From Candidatus Alectryobacillus merdavium (GTDB taxonomy: Bacteria; Bacillota_I; Bacilli_A; RFN20; CAG-826), in NCBI GenBank assembly GCA_017694735.1, contig JADIMN010000022.1:1-15787 (forward strand): a stretch of DNA of 15,787 bases, in the 5' to 3' direction. Of this stretch, positions 7,148 through 15,432 are shown piece by piece. The translations under genes were made by a program, and so were the position numbers. Each line of letters begins with the position of its first letter. Position 1 is the stretch's first letter. Under the pieces are notes generated by a model. The model was not told the origin of the DNA, did not search any database, and saw only the letters and a program-made list of their open reading frames with translations.

Positions 7148-10100
7148 TTAAGCACCAACATGGAGGCAATTGTTAAAGGCTTGAACAATCAAAAGGATTG
7201 GATCAATGTTGTTGTTAAATTCTTTAGAAATGTTTATATCGCTAAACGGCTGAGTATTAACCAAATCAGAATTGGTGATGTTGCCGTTTCTTATCGCGTA
7301 ATCAATGATCAAATCAATTATTCTTCTTTGTTCTTTGGTAAAGCTATAAGCATTGAGTAATTTAGCGAATTTTTCATCAATTACTTTTCTATCCAACCTA
7401 ATAATTTGTCTGATAAAGACAATCAACTCTTCTGGGGTTGCACAAATGTCTTCATCACCCTCAGCTTTAAGACTATCTAAAGTTTGTGTGATTTCATCAA
7501 TATCTTCCTGAGTTAATTCCTCTAAATTAAGAATCTTCTCAATTGCTTTAATATCACCGAAATGCTTTCTTAGGTAAAGAATAATTTTCTCTTTATAGGT
7601 TCTAAAGTCATCAAAATTAAAGGTAACGTCTCTTTCTGTGGTTTCAATTTTATCGTTAAAGTTGGTAATAACAACTCCTTCACTTTCGCCTTTAAGATAT
7701 CTCACCAATGGACCTATTTCTTTTTTAATCTGTTCAATCTTAAAAAATTCCAAACTTTCAAAGAAATGTTCATTGCAGATTTCTTTTAGCAGTTCTTTTT
7801 TGACAAAAACTTCAGGTATGCTGCCTTGTGGACCTGTTAACAATTTGGTCGCCACTTCGAGCAGTTGTTTTTGTTGTTTGGCTGAATTAACAGAAGGCGA
7901 AAGAAGCGACAATTGAATCGTAGCCATACGAAGTTCAAACGATCTATAGTAAACGTCATCTATTGTGTCTGGATCGATCAACTTGAGCAAATTCTTTCTG
8001 ATTTCAAACATTTTGCTTTCGGTGAGAGGCACCCAATTTGCAGGATCTTTGTACTTATCAACATAAATAAGATTTTTATAAACATCCATTCTGTTTGTGT
8101 CTAATTCCTGGATTTTTTGGATCCACAGGTTTTTCAACTTATCATAATAGGTCTTATATTTAACTTGTTCTTGATATTGGATTTTTTGCAATTCGAATAT
8201 CATTTGAAGATATACATCATAGATTTTCTGGTTAAGATTCATTGTTACTGATGGATCGTTACCTTCAGGATGTTCATCAAAGTATTTAAAGTTGCCACCA
8301 TAATCAAAGATAAAGAAGCCCTGTTTGTCGTTATACTCTTTACGCTCATCATCTATAGAGCGGCCTTCAAAATAGTCTTTATCTGGGGAAACAACTCTCA
8401 AATCTTTGCAAGTTCTTGTTCCTCTGCCCCACATCTGGTCGAACTTGATTCTGGATAAAACTTTTTTATAGAAAACAAGGTTCACAATCTCAGGAATATC
8501 CACGCCTGTATCCATCATGTCTACAGAAATGACAATCTGTGGATTCGAATCTTTTTTAGCAAAGTTTGTCTGTCTGGTCTTATTCTTCTTGATTTCGTGG
8601 TAAATGGTTTGACAGAAATCGTCGCCTAGTTTTGGATAACGTTTTTTAAATCTATCCTCGATAGCGTCCGCAATCTTTGATGTAGGAGCAAAAATAAGTG
8701 TTTTGCCTATCTTATTTCCATTATCAACACGAAGTCCAAACTCAAATAAATCGGCAAACATTTTGTCTATTGTGTCGTTATTCAAAAGATGTCTTCTAAA
8801 TTCCTCACCACCAATGAATTCTGGATCATCGCCTTGTTGAGCAATTTCATCAAATTCATCAAGTAAGCTTGGATCTACATCTTCTCTTTTAAGGCCCTTC
8901 TTCGCTAATTCAGAAGATTTATCAAATGCTTTGTAGCTAACTAAATATCCTAAATTAACAGCTTCTTCAAACTTAAGTTCAAACGTCGGTTCGTTTACAT
9001 TTAAGTCGAGAATTTCGTAAGTAGATCTATCGACTGCTTTGCTTGGGGTAGCCGTTAAACCAATAAGGAATGAATCAAAATAATCAAAAATTGCACGATA
9101 AACATTAAATAATGACCTATGTGCTTCATCGACAAAAATCAAATCAAAGTGACCAACAGAGAATTTCTTATCAGCACTATTGATGTAATTTAACATAGTG
9201 TTATAAGTACAAACACAGTATCTTGCGTCTAAATCAGCTCCAGGATTCTCAGCAGATATATCGCTTGTTACACCAGCCATATGTTTTTTAAATGGCTTAA
9301 CAGCATTATCCACTAAATTATTTCTATCGGCTAAAAATAAAACGTTTTCAACCCATTCGTTGTCAACAAGAATTTTGCTCAATGCAACAGCAGTTCTAGT
9401 CTTCCCAACACCACAAGGAAGGACTAATAAGCCCTTTCTTCTCATATCAGCATCCATCGATTCGATTAAATCGTGTGATGCCTCAATCAATTTGCTTCTA
9501 TCAATGATTGTCTCATCAACTTTTTTGTTCTTAATTTTAATTCTTTTATCATCAGGTCCAGGTGCTTGTCTCTTAATTAATCTCTCAATGTCAACTAACG
9601 AAGCAAAGTTTGATACTTCTCTAGCAGGATAGCCAAGTCTGTCCTGAATCTTAATAACGTATCCGTTTGTATAATAGATTATTGGGCGATAAGAAAGATC
9701 TAAATCTTTAACCAAAGAATCAGCATAGTCTTTAGCTTGTTGGGCACCTACATGTTCATCAACAGAAGTTCTTTTTGCTTCAATTACAGCCACAGGATCA
9801 CCAGATTTGTTGTAAATAACGTAGTCAATATAGCCAATATCTTGATGAGGGAGATTGTGTGTTTCGATTTCAACACAGACTTCATTAACACCTGGTTTGC
9901 CGTGCCCTAGAGAGTCCTTTGTATTATTGACACGATAATGAACATTTTTGAGGTTTGTATCTATGTAGATTCTTCTTGTTTCTGCTTCTGTTATTTCATG
10001 GTTTATGTTTTTGACATATTGGTATTTGAGTTTTTGAGAATCAGTAAAAGCGTTGATTTTTGAAAAAACCACATATGTAATTTCTTTTAGACACTCAAAA

Positions 10101-10447
10101 GCTAACTCTGCAGTGTTTTTATCAACCGTAGAATTATCAAACGATGCATTGCAAGCAGCCAAATAAATAAAATGAACCTTTTGATAGTATTCTGTTTTAC
10201 CTAAGAATTTTCTAAATTCTTTTTCGTTAATTAACTTTATAAATTCTCTGTTTTTCTGAGTTTTCCTAACTTGAGGTAAAGCTTTCTCAAATACGTAATC
10301 AACAAGGTTTTTAAGCTCTTCAAAATAACTAATACATTTGAAAGAATATTGTTGCTCAGGAAGATTGCAAGAAAACACTTCTTCTCCTGAAAGAAGATCA
10401 TATAAACGACCAAAACACTCTATTTCCTTTAAATACCCAAAATCCAT
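7148..10447 (-). CDS. hsdR: type I restriction enzyme, R (nuclease/translocase) subunit HsdR
   Basis: This 1099-residue motor and nuclease subunit translocates and cuts DNA lacking the HsdMS methylation mark. An N-terminal domain precedes a PD-(D/E)xK nuclease: GYIDYVIYNKSGDPVAVIEAK, with Asp208, Glu223 and Lys225. The SF2 helicase core follows: Walker A PCGVGKT (344-350), DEAH box VDEAHRS (440-443), motif III LTATPS (about 465), then MDTGVDIPE and the motif VI QMWGRGTR arginine fingers. The C-terminal region resembles the EcoEI-type R subunits (type IB), with an HsdM/S-binding helical end. All motifs are intact, so it should be active. The frame opens at a TTG at 10453, but ATG at 10445-10447 is preferred. 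It begins 12 bases after the hsdS stop; no good ribosome binding site is seen, so coupling to hsdS is likely. Confidence 0.96.
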   Translation of the reverse strand: MDFGYLKEIECFGRLYDLLSGEEVFSCNLPEQQYSFKCISYFEELKNLVDYVFEKALPQVRKTQKNREFIKLINEKEFRKFLGKTEYYQKVHFIYLAACNASFDNSTVDKNTAELAFECLKEITYVVFSKINAFTDSQKLKYQYVKNINHEITEAETRRIYIDTNLKNVHYRVNNTKDSLGHGKPGVNEVCVEIETHNLPHQDIGYIDYVIYNKSGDPVAVIEAKRTSVDEHVGAQQAKDYADSLVKDLDLSYRPIIYYTNGYVIKIQDRLGYPAREVSNFASLVDIERLIKRQAPGPDDKRIKIKNKKVDETIIDRSKLIEASHDLIESMDADMRRKGLLVLPCGVGKTRTAVALSKILVDNEWVENVLFLADRNNLVDNAVKPFKKHMAGVTSDISAENPGADLDARYCVCTYNTMLNYINSADKKFSVGHFDLIFVDEAHRSLFNVYRAIFDYFDSFLIGLTATPSKAVDRSTYEILDLNVNEPTFELKFEEAVNLGYLVSYKAFDKSSELAKKGLKREDVDPSLLDEFDEIAQQGDDPEFIGGEEFRRHLLNNDTIDKMFADLFEFGLRVDNGNKIGKTLIFAPTSKIADAIEDRFKKRYPKLGDDFCQTIYHEIKKNKTRQTNFAKKDSNPQIVISVDMMDTGVDIPEIVNLVFYKKVLSRIKFDQMWGRGTRTCKDLRVVSPDKDYFEGRSIDDERKEYNDKQGFFIFDYGGNFKYFDEHPEGNDPSVTMNLNQKIYDVYLQMIFELQKIQYQEQVKYKTYYDKLKNLWIQKIQELDTNRMDVYKNLIYVDKYKDPANWVPLTESKMFEIRKNLLKLIDPDTIDDVYYRSFELRMATIQLSLLSPSVNSAKQQKQLLEVATKLLTGPQGSIPEVFVKKELLKEICNEHFFESLEFFKIEQIKKEIGPLVRYLKGESEGVVITNFNDKIETTERDVTFNFDDFRTYKEKIILYLRKHFGDIKAIEKILNLEELTQEDIDEITQTLDSLKAEGDEDICATPEELIVFIRQIIRLDRKVIDEKFAKLLNAYSFTKEQRRIIDLIIDYAIRNGNITNSDLVNTQPFSDINISKEFNNNIDPILLIVQAFNNCLHVGA

Positions 10448-10459
10448 ATCCAAATAAGA

Positions 10460-11539
10460 TTATATACCAAAATAGTATTCTATTTTACTGTTTAATAATT
10501 CAGTTATTGTTTTAATTTCTTTTAGAATTGCCATTTTTACTTGTTTCGTCAAAGAATAGATAGATTCAAATTCGTCGAGATTCTCTTTTTTTGGCAACGG
10601 AACATATACATTATCCATCATTCCACTAGTAATTTGATTTATTGTTGAGGTATTAGTAGCTATTTGGTCCCTAAAAGCATCTGTTTCAAAATAATTTTTT
10701 AGATAACTATAGTATTTGCTTCGAATTATCATCATAAATGCACCAAACGCCATTGGTTTGTTCATATTTTCAATTAATGCTACTTTCCCCACTAACTTTG
10801 CACTACCATTTCTGGAGCACATTAAGATATCGTTATCCTTTACAAGACATTTTTCTTTGATTTTACAATTCACAAAAACGTTATCTTCAAAAGAAAGCAT
10901 GCCGTCTTGGATGTTGCTTGAACGCAATACTAAAACCCCACCTTCTTTGGCAATATCATCTGGTTTATAAGTTAAGCCATTCCAATAATCAGCTATTTCA
11001 GAAAGAGGAACTATTTCAAACTGCTTTGAATTAATTCCCACATCACCAAAAATTTCAAAGAAACGGGACTTTAGCAATTCATCAATCAAAGTTTTTTTCT
11101 TGATTGTTAATTTTAATAATTTGTCAATATCGCTGAGCTTTTGGCCAATTACTTTTTGTTCATCTTTTGAATACTTTTTAACTTTTAATTCACCATAATC
11201 TCTGAAATAAATATGTGGGATTGTTGCTCCGCTAAAACTTTGCCCTAGATCCAAGTAATTAAAAAGATAATATAAATAATTTACATCAACGTTATTCTTT
11301 GGAACCAGCAGCTGCATTGTGCCAATCACAGAAGAGTGGGCAGGAATTATTTGAACTCTACCAACACCAGCACCATCTTTAATAAGAGCAATTGATTCAA
11401 CGGTAGTCTGAAATGTGTTCAAGTAGCCAACTAAACCTTTAGCACCATAAACAGGGTACTTTCCCTCGCTGTACAAATCGTCTATTTTCAATGACGATGA
11501 CACTCTATCAACTAAATCACATACACGAATATCATCCAT
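10460..11539 (-). CDS. hsdS: type I restriction-modification specificity subunit HsdS
   Basis: This 359-residue DNA-recognition subunit guides HsdM and HsdR to a bipartite target. Two target recognition domains are visible: TRD1 at about 1-120 (KYPVYGAKGLVGYL, then IKDGAGVGRVQII and GATIPHIYFRDYGELKV) and TRD2 at about 172-325 (PLSEIADYWNGLTYKP, VLVLRSSNIQDGM, DILMCSRNGSAKLVGK, TSTINQITSGMMDNVYVPLP). A conserved helical spacer follows each (SKDEQKVIGQKLSDIDKLL..., and the end at 330-359). A frame extension to 11581 overlaps hsdM, but the ATG at 11537-11539, preceded by GAAAGAG at suitable spacing, begins right where the domain does. No simple-sequence tract or inverted partner suggesting phase variation is seen. 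The target sequence cannot be predicted. Confidence 0.95.
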   Translation of the reverse strand: MDDIRVCDLVDRVSSSLKIDDLYSEGKYPVYGAKGLVGYLNTFQTTVESIALIKDGAGVGRVQIIPAHSSVIGTMQLLVPKNNVDVNYLYYLFNYLDLGQSFSGATIPHIYFRDYGELKVKKYSKDEQKVIGQKLSDIDKLLKLTIKKKTLIDELLKSRFFEIFGDVGINSKQFEIVPLSEIADYWNGLTYKPDDIAKEGGVLVLRSSNIQDGMLSFEDNVFVNCKIKEKCLVKDNDILMCSRNGSAKLVGKVALIENMNKPMAFGAFMMIIRSKYYSYLKNYFETDAFRDQIATNTSTINQITSGMMDNVYVPLPKKENLDEFESIYSLTKQVKMAILKEIKTITELLNSKIEYYFGI

Positions 11540-11555
11540 AGTATTACACTCTTTC

Positions 11556-13055
11556 TTATCGAATTTTAGAAAGTAAGTCATTAAATACGGTTTCTAAATC
11601 TTCGAGATCCTTCACAATCTCTTTAGAATCGCGATATTCAACAGCCTTACGTTGTATTTTGCGATAATCATTAAATTTTAATGAATATTTTTTTGCCACA
11701 ATCTCTTCTTTGGTTACGAAGAATGATTTGTCGTATCTGGTTCTTTCTATTTCACTTTCATTGCAGAATCTAGCAACAATATCATCGATATCGCTTTCTT
11801 CAACAGGCAATCTCTTGTCATCTAAAGAATATCCGTCGTTTTCCATTTGATATAACCAAACCTTATCGGTCCCACCGTTATCTGTTTTGTCAAAGAATAA
11901 GATGCAAGTCTCAACTCCAGAATACGGCTTAAAAATATTTTTTGGCATATAAATCACAGCTTTTAATCGTTGTTTTTCAATAAGGAGTTTTCTTAAATCT
12001 TTATATGCTTTACCGGTATTGTTAACAACTCCTATAGGAAAAATGGATGCGCAATTACCACCAATACGCAAAATCCTCAAAAATAAAGCAAGGAATAATA
12101 ACTCGGTAACTTTGGTATCAGAAATATCAGTAACGCTCTTAGAAATGTCATTTAAATCAATGTTTCCTGAGAAAGGAGGATTTGCATAAACGGCATCAAA
12201 ATAATCTGTTGCAGTAAAATCATCAGATAATGAATTTCTATAGAAAATTTGAGGGTTAGATACTTCATGGGCGGTCATATTCATTGTACCAATACGGAGC
12301 ATATCCATATCTGTTTCGTTGCCATAGAACATTTCGTTGTTAAAAATTCGATAACTGTCTGGTTCATTAAACTTTTCAGGCTCATGATTACGAATATATT
12401 TGGCAGAGGCCATGAGGAATCCCGCAGATCCCATGGCTGGATCACAGATTTTCATTCCTAGTTTTGGTTTCATGACATCAATAATCATTTGAATGATATG
12501 TCTGGGGGTTCTAAATTGACCGTTTTCACCATTAACAGCTAATTTGGAAAGTAAATATTCAATAACATCACCAAGCATGTCTTTTTCTTCAAGATGTAAT
12601 TCGGGATCGTCTAATCCGCGAACAACTTTTTCAAGAATCTTGCCACTAGGAATATCAAGCTTAGCATCGCCCATAAACCTTGAAACAGCATTGTCTGCTT
12701 GGTTATTGTGTTCTCTAATAAATTGGAAGACGAAATCTTTTACCACATGGAACATTTTTTCCGTTGGGAATCTGGCAAAATTGTGCCATCTTAAGTCCTC
12801 ATAAGTGATTGTTTCAATGACATCACCATTGTCGTCTTTTGGTTCTTTATATTTTCCACTTTTAAAAGTTGGGTTTTTAATCTCAACACCAAATCTCTTT
12901 GCATCAGCTTCCTTTTTAAGCTGATTATCATCAAGCATTTTGATATAAAGAAGGTAAATAATTTGGGTTAAATTAGTTTTTGCATCCGCCATTTGGTTAT
13001 TCCACATTCCGTCCCAAATAGCATTAATTTTATTACGAGTAATAACGTCCATCAT
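11556..13055 (-). CDS. hsdM: type I restriction-modification methyltransferase subunit HsdM
   Basis: This 499-residue N6-adenine DNA methyltransferase uses S-adenosylmethionine to methylate the HsdS target and acts as M2S1 and within R2M2S1. An N-terminal helical domain (1-160) is followed by the catalytic fold: GQFRTPRHI (179-187), motif I DPAMGSAGF (205-213, cofactor binding) and motif IV NPPF (292-295, catalysis), with GNCASIFPIGVVNN later. All essential motifs are present, in contrast to the upstream homologue. An AAGGAAG ribosome binding site lies before the tandem ATG ATG; the first is used here. It starts 14 bases after the stop of the degenerate methyltransferase gene and ends 16 bases before hsdS, so the three are cotranscribed. 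Confidence 0.96.
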   Translation of the reverse strand: MMDVITRNKINAIWDGMWNNQMADAKTNLTQIIYLLYIKMLDDNQLKKEADAKRFGVEIKNPTFKSGKYKEPKDDNGDVIETITYEDLRWHNFARFPTEKMFHVVKDFVFQFIREHNNQADNAVSRFMGDAKLDIPSGKILEKVVRGLDDPELHLEEKDMLGDVIEYLLSKLAVNGENGQFRTPRHIIQMIIDVMKPKLGMKICDPAMGSAGFLMASAKYIRNHEPEKFNEPDSYRIFNNEMFYGNETDMDMLRIGTMNMTAHEVSNPQIFYRNSLSDDFTATDYFDAVYANPPFSGNIDLNDISKSVTDISDTKVTELLFLALFLRILRIGGNCASIFPIGVVNNTGKAYKDLRKLLIEKQRLKAVIYMPKNIFKPYSGVETCILFFDKTDNGGTDKVWLYQMENDGYSLDDKRLPVEESDIDDIVARFCNESEIERTRYDKSFFVTKEEIVAKKYSLKFNDYRKIQRKAVEYRDSKEIVKDLEDLETVFNDLLSKIR

Positions 13056-13069
13056 ATTTCCAATCTTCC

Positions 13070-14302
13070 TTATTTATTCATTAATTCATTTAAATGTGCA
13101 AGAGCAACATTGAGTTTTTCTTCGGTTTCTTCAAGCTCTTTATCAACATTAACAGTTGTCTCTTTGATGGTGTATCTCGCCGGCGAAAAAGAAGTTCCTT
13201 GAGCGAGAATTTCATCTTTGGATAAAACTTTTGAAACACCATTTACTTCAGTTCGGTTGTTGTATATATCCACTATCTGTTCAATGCCATTAGAATTTGA
13301 TTCAAACTTGCTCGCATCGATGAAGATAGGATTCTTAGTTCCTTTTTTCAACACAATAAGATTAGCAAGTGCTGCTGTTCCTTCAAATCTGTATGGAAGG
13401 GCAATAACAGCATCTAAGTATTCTTCAATAACCAACACATCTCTGCTGTATCTAACAGCATCCACTGCTGAAAACAGATATTTTCCTGGCACAACAAGCA
13501 CTGCCTTGCCTTCTGTTTCAATCATGTTTTTAGCTTTAATCAAGAAATCGGCATGATACTTAGTGGAAACACTCATTTTTTCATTGACCATATCTGGGAG
13601 AATAGGCAAATCTGCAAACACTTTGGATGCCTTTTCCTTGTTTCCTGGTTCAAAATCACTAATTCTTATGTTTTTATAGCCGAACATAATGAGCACCATT
13701 AAGCTAGTAGCTCTTGCATCAGGACTAATATCAGATAGTTCAACACGTGTATTTAAATCTTTAACAATTTCTAATGTTGATAAGCCTGTTCCGCAGCAGA
13801 AATCAGCGAATGAATCTTTTTCCTCAACTTTCAATAATAAAGAAGCTGTTCTGCTAATCCCAATGCTGGTTCCACCAAAGGTATAACGTCCGCCTAAGTT
13901 GTTTTGCAAGTTGTAGATGGAGGCCTTGATTAAGTCTAAAGTCTCTTCTAAATTAGCTTTGAAATTAAGCTGTGAAATGACATCAATAATATCTTCATGA
14001 AATTTTGTTTCTTCTCTGAAGAACGATGACATTCTTGATAGTAGTCTGTCTTGACCATACATTTCATCAATATCAGTAAACAACTTTTCAACGTGGTTTG
14101 TGTCGATTGTTTTACTGTAAAAATCCGTTAATACATTAGTTATGTTGTCTAAACCTTCTTTTGTGTCTTTACAAAGTTTGGTGTCTAAACAATATTTTAA
14201 GAAGCACCAGATAACAAATGATTGAACCGTCGAACCACGGTAAGCAGTCTTAAATTCGTTGATAAGGGCTCTGTTTAAAACTCTAGATAAATCAGCTTTC
14301 AT
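13070..14302 (-). CDS. HsdM-like methyltransferase homologue lacking the catalytic NPPF motif
   Basis: This 410-residue protein has the layout of a type I M subunit. A helical N-terminal part (1-130) leads to GGRYTFGGTSIGISRTAS (motif X region, about 138-153). Next come a cofactor-binding motif I, FADFCCGTGLS (165-175), ELSDISPDA (188-196), and the late HsdM-like segments GKAVLVVPGKYLFS and YLDAVIALPYRF. It ends with SPARY (373-377) and a C-terminal coiled coil (EELEETEEKL-like). Where motif IV (N/D)PP(F/Y) is expected, the sequence is FADLPILPD (229-237), so the adenine-flipping pocket is altered and methylation is doubtful; cofactor binding may remain. AAGGAGG eight bases before the ATG at 14300-14302 fixes the start, one base after the half-HsdS stop. 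It probably pairs with that half-HsdS, as a scaffold or modulator. Confidence 0.8.
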   Translation of the reverse strand: MKADLSRVLNRALINEFKTAYRGSTVQSFVIWCFLKYCLDTKLCKDTKEGLDNITNVLTDFYSKTIDTNHVEKLFTDIDEMYGQDRLLSRMSSFFREETKFHEDIIDVISQLNFKANLEETLDLIKASIYNLQNNLGGRYTFGGTSIGISRTASLLLKVEEKDSFADFCCGTGLSTLEIVKDLNTRVELSDISPDARATSLMVLIMFGYKNIRISDFEPGNKEKASKVFADLPILPDMVNEKMSVSTKYHADFLIKAKNMIETEGKAVLVVPGKYLFSAVDAVRYSRDVLVIEEYLDAVIALPYRFEGTAALANLIVLKKGTKNPIFIDASKFESNSNGIEQIVDIYNNRTEVNGVSKVLSKDEILAQGTSFSPARYTIKETTVNVDKELEETEEKLNVALAHLNELMNK

Positions 14303-14303
14303 A

Positions 14304-14900
14304 TTATTTATCCTCCTTGGCATACTTAGTAATTGTTAAATCTATTTTCTTTTTTGATAAAGAGTATACTTCGTCAAAAGCTTTTCTCATTTCCAATAAG
14401 CGCATATATTCATCTCCTAACCTTATCATTTCCAATTTGGGTGGAAGAGGAATATAACATTCTTTCAAGAATGAGAGCGCAAGCACAATAACGATTGATC
14501 CGCTTGTTGAAGCTTTGGCAAGGTTGTTAAATTCGGTTGAATTAAAATATGCAGTAAGGTATCTTGATGTGTCTTTATCTAAACCACGAATAATAGCGCA
14601 GAAAGATGTAACAAGTATTCCTTCATCTTCTTTACTTATAATTACTGAATCATAAGGAGTAGATAACTTAATAACTATATCGCCTTCTTTAGTCATTCTT
14701 TCTTGATCTGGTTGAGCTATTAGTTTTTCTTCGGCTAGTAAAGAATGGTCAACGCAGCCATTAATCATCGCTTTAGGTAGTAACACCTTTGCTGATGTTA
14801 CATAGTCTTGTCCTTCTCTGGCTGTTATTCTTCGGGTAATTTGTCCACTGATTAATTTGCCATCATGTTCATTTAATAAATCAATTAACTTAATACGCAT
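14304..14900 (-). CDS. half-length HsdS-like specificity protein (single recognition domain)
   Basis: This 198-residue protein resembles one half of an HsdS. It has a single target recognition domain (about 1-155) with the family's pattern EGDIVIKLSTPYDSVII (72-88), GILVTSFCAIIRGLD (94-108), YLTAYFNSTEF and a closing FLKECYIPLPP (144-154). One helical arm (158-190) follows, of the type that forms the coiled coil between HsdS halves. Full HsdS proteins have two such units (about 360-420 residues), so this one would dimerise to recognise DNA symmetrically. It overlaps the small upstream gene by 11 bases (the ATG lies within its last codons) and ends one base before the degenerate methyltransferase start, so the three are tightly coupled. 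No truncation damage is visible; the gene looks intact. Confidence 0.75.
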   Translation of the reverse strand: MRIKLIDLLNEHDGKLISGQITRRITAREGQDYVTSAKVLLPKAMINGCVDHSLLAEEKLIAQPDQERMTKEGDIVIKLSTPYDSVIISKEDEGILVTSFCAIIRGLDKDTSRYLTAYFNSTEFNNLAKASTSGSIVIVLALSFLKECYIPLPPKLEMIRLGDEYMRLLEMRKAFDEVYSLSKKKIDLTITKYAKEDK

Positions 14901-15264
14901 ATTGCATAGCCTCCTGCATAGTTCTCTGCCATAAGTTTGATGCCCTTCTAACAGTATTAGACTTCATACCTCTTCTATTAGGCATCTTCTTAATTCTGTC
15001 TTTGATAAGTTCTAGATCGATCGGTTTATCATACGTGCTTTTTAAATAAGGATCATTATTATTAATAGCGCGTATTTGTCTAGCTTCCTCTTCTGAGCAA
15101 GTCGAGATATGAATTACAGCATCTGGGTCCTCGTGTTTTACTCTAGGTATCCTTCTAGCTGCTTCAATAGCCTCGCTTTTTGAATTTCCGTTGACAACAT
15201 ATGTAATAGGAATAAATCTTCCTTCACCAACGTGGCCACATCTCATAGTAACCTTATACATCAT
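14890..15264 (-). CDS. uncharacterised 124-residue protein leading the restriction operon
   Basis: I do not recognise a named family. The N-terminal part (2-65) looks like a compact alpha/beta fold: YKVTMRCGHVGEGRFIPITY, then a helix SKSEAIEAARRIPRVKHEDP and a strand AVIHIS. Cys9 and His11 sit in a CGHVG motif and one further Cys is at 56, too few for a clear zinc site. The C-terminal third is strongly basic (KKMPNRRGMKSNTVRRASNLWQR), suggesting contact with DNA, RNA or an acidic partner. An AGGAGG ribosome binding site ten bases upstream supports the first of two tandem ATGs at 15262-15264; an upstream frame extension to 15294 is unlikely. The 11-base overlap with the half-HsdS gene argues that they act together. 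As first gene it could be a regulator or a complex component. Confidence 0.7.
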   Translation of the reverse strand: MMYKVTMRCGHVGEGRFIPITYVVNGNSKSEAIEAARRIPRVKHEDPDAVIHISTCSEEEARQIRAINNNDPYLKSTYDKPIDLELIKDRIKKMPNRRGMKSNTVRRASNLWQRTMQEAMQYAY

Positions 15265-15302
15265 AATTATAGCACCTCCTTCTAAAGTCAACAATATTTA
15301 TA

Positions 15303-15322
15303 TGCACTTTTTTTACTGTTCA
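15303..15322 (-). repeat. promoter-flanking direct repeat, downstream copy
   Basis: TGCACTTTTTTTACTGTTCA (plus-strand reading) lies just downstream of the predicted transcription start of the restriction operon. It matches the copy at 15374-15393 in 19 of 20 positions and is in the same orientation, offset by 71 bp. This is a candidate operator half. Confidence 0.6.
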
Positions 15323-15336
15323 CTGATGACTTGAAT

Positions 15337-15365
15337 ATATTAACACATCAAATTAAATTGCACAA
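15337..15365 (-). promoter_or_regulatory. promoter of the restriction-modification operon
   Basis: On the minus strand TTGTGC (15365-15360) and TAATAT (15342-15337) are separated by exactly 17 bp. Transcription would start near 15330, about 65 bases before the first ATG. It is the only good sigma-A-like pair in the gap and is bracketed by the two 20-bp direct repeats. A further TGCAC at 15359 overlaps the -35 box. Confidence 0.5.
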
Positions 15366-15373
15366 TACTTTTT

Positions 15374-15393
15374 TGCACTTTTTTTATTGTTCA
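15374..15393 (-). repeat. promoter-flanking direct repeat, upstream copy
   Basis: This second copy differs by one base (T for C at position 14) from the copy at 15303-15322. It lies just upstream of the -35 box. Together they place likely protein-binding sites on both sides of the promoter. Confidence 0.6.
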
Positions 15394-15402
15394 TTATGTA
15401 AA

Positions 15403-15432
15403 TATAGAAAAAAGACCAAAATTTTGGTCTTT
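15403..15432 (-). terminator. palindromic terminator between the IS element and the operon
   Basis: A perfect 22-bp palindrome at 15411-15432 (arms AAAGACCAAAA and its complement) is followed on the minus strand by a run of six T. It would stop transcripts coming from the IS transposase before the restriction promoter. Read on the plus strand it is followed by AGTTTTT, so it may work in both directions. Confidence 0.7.

Noticed and set aside
7160..9632. Several plus-strand open frames of 60-90 codons opposite hsdR
   Set aside because: They lie antisense within a gene with full domain motifs, lack ribosome binding sites and show no protein-like composition; shadows of the hsdR frame.
12249..13886. 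Plus-strand open frames up to 112 codons opposite the two methyltransferase genes
   Set aside because: Antisense to genes with clear motifs; no start signals or recognisable domains.
10460..14900. Phase-variable hsdS shuffling between the full hsdS and the half-HsdS gene
   Set aside because: The two genes are in the same orientation and I see no shared long repeats, inverted repeats or recombinase gene in the window.
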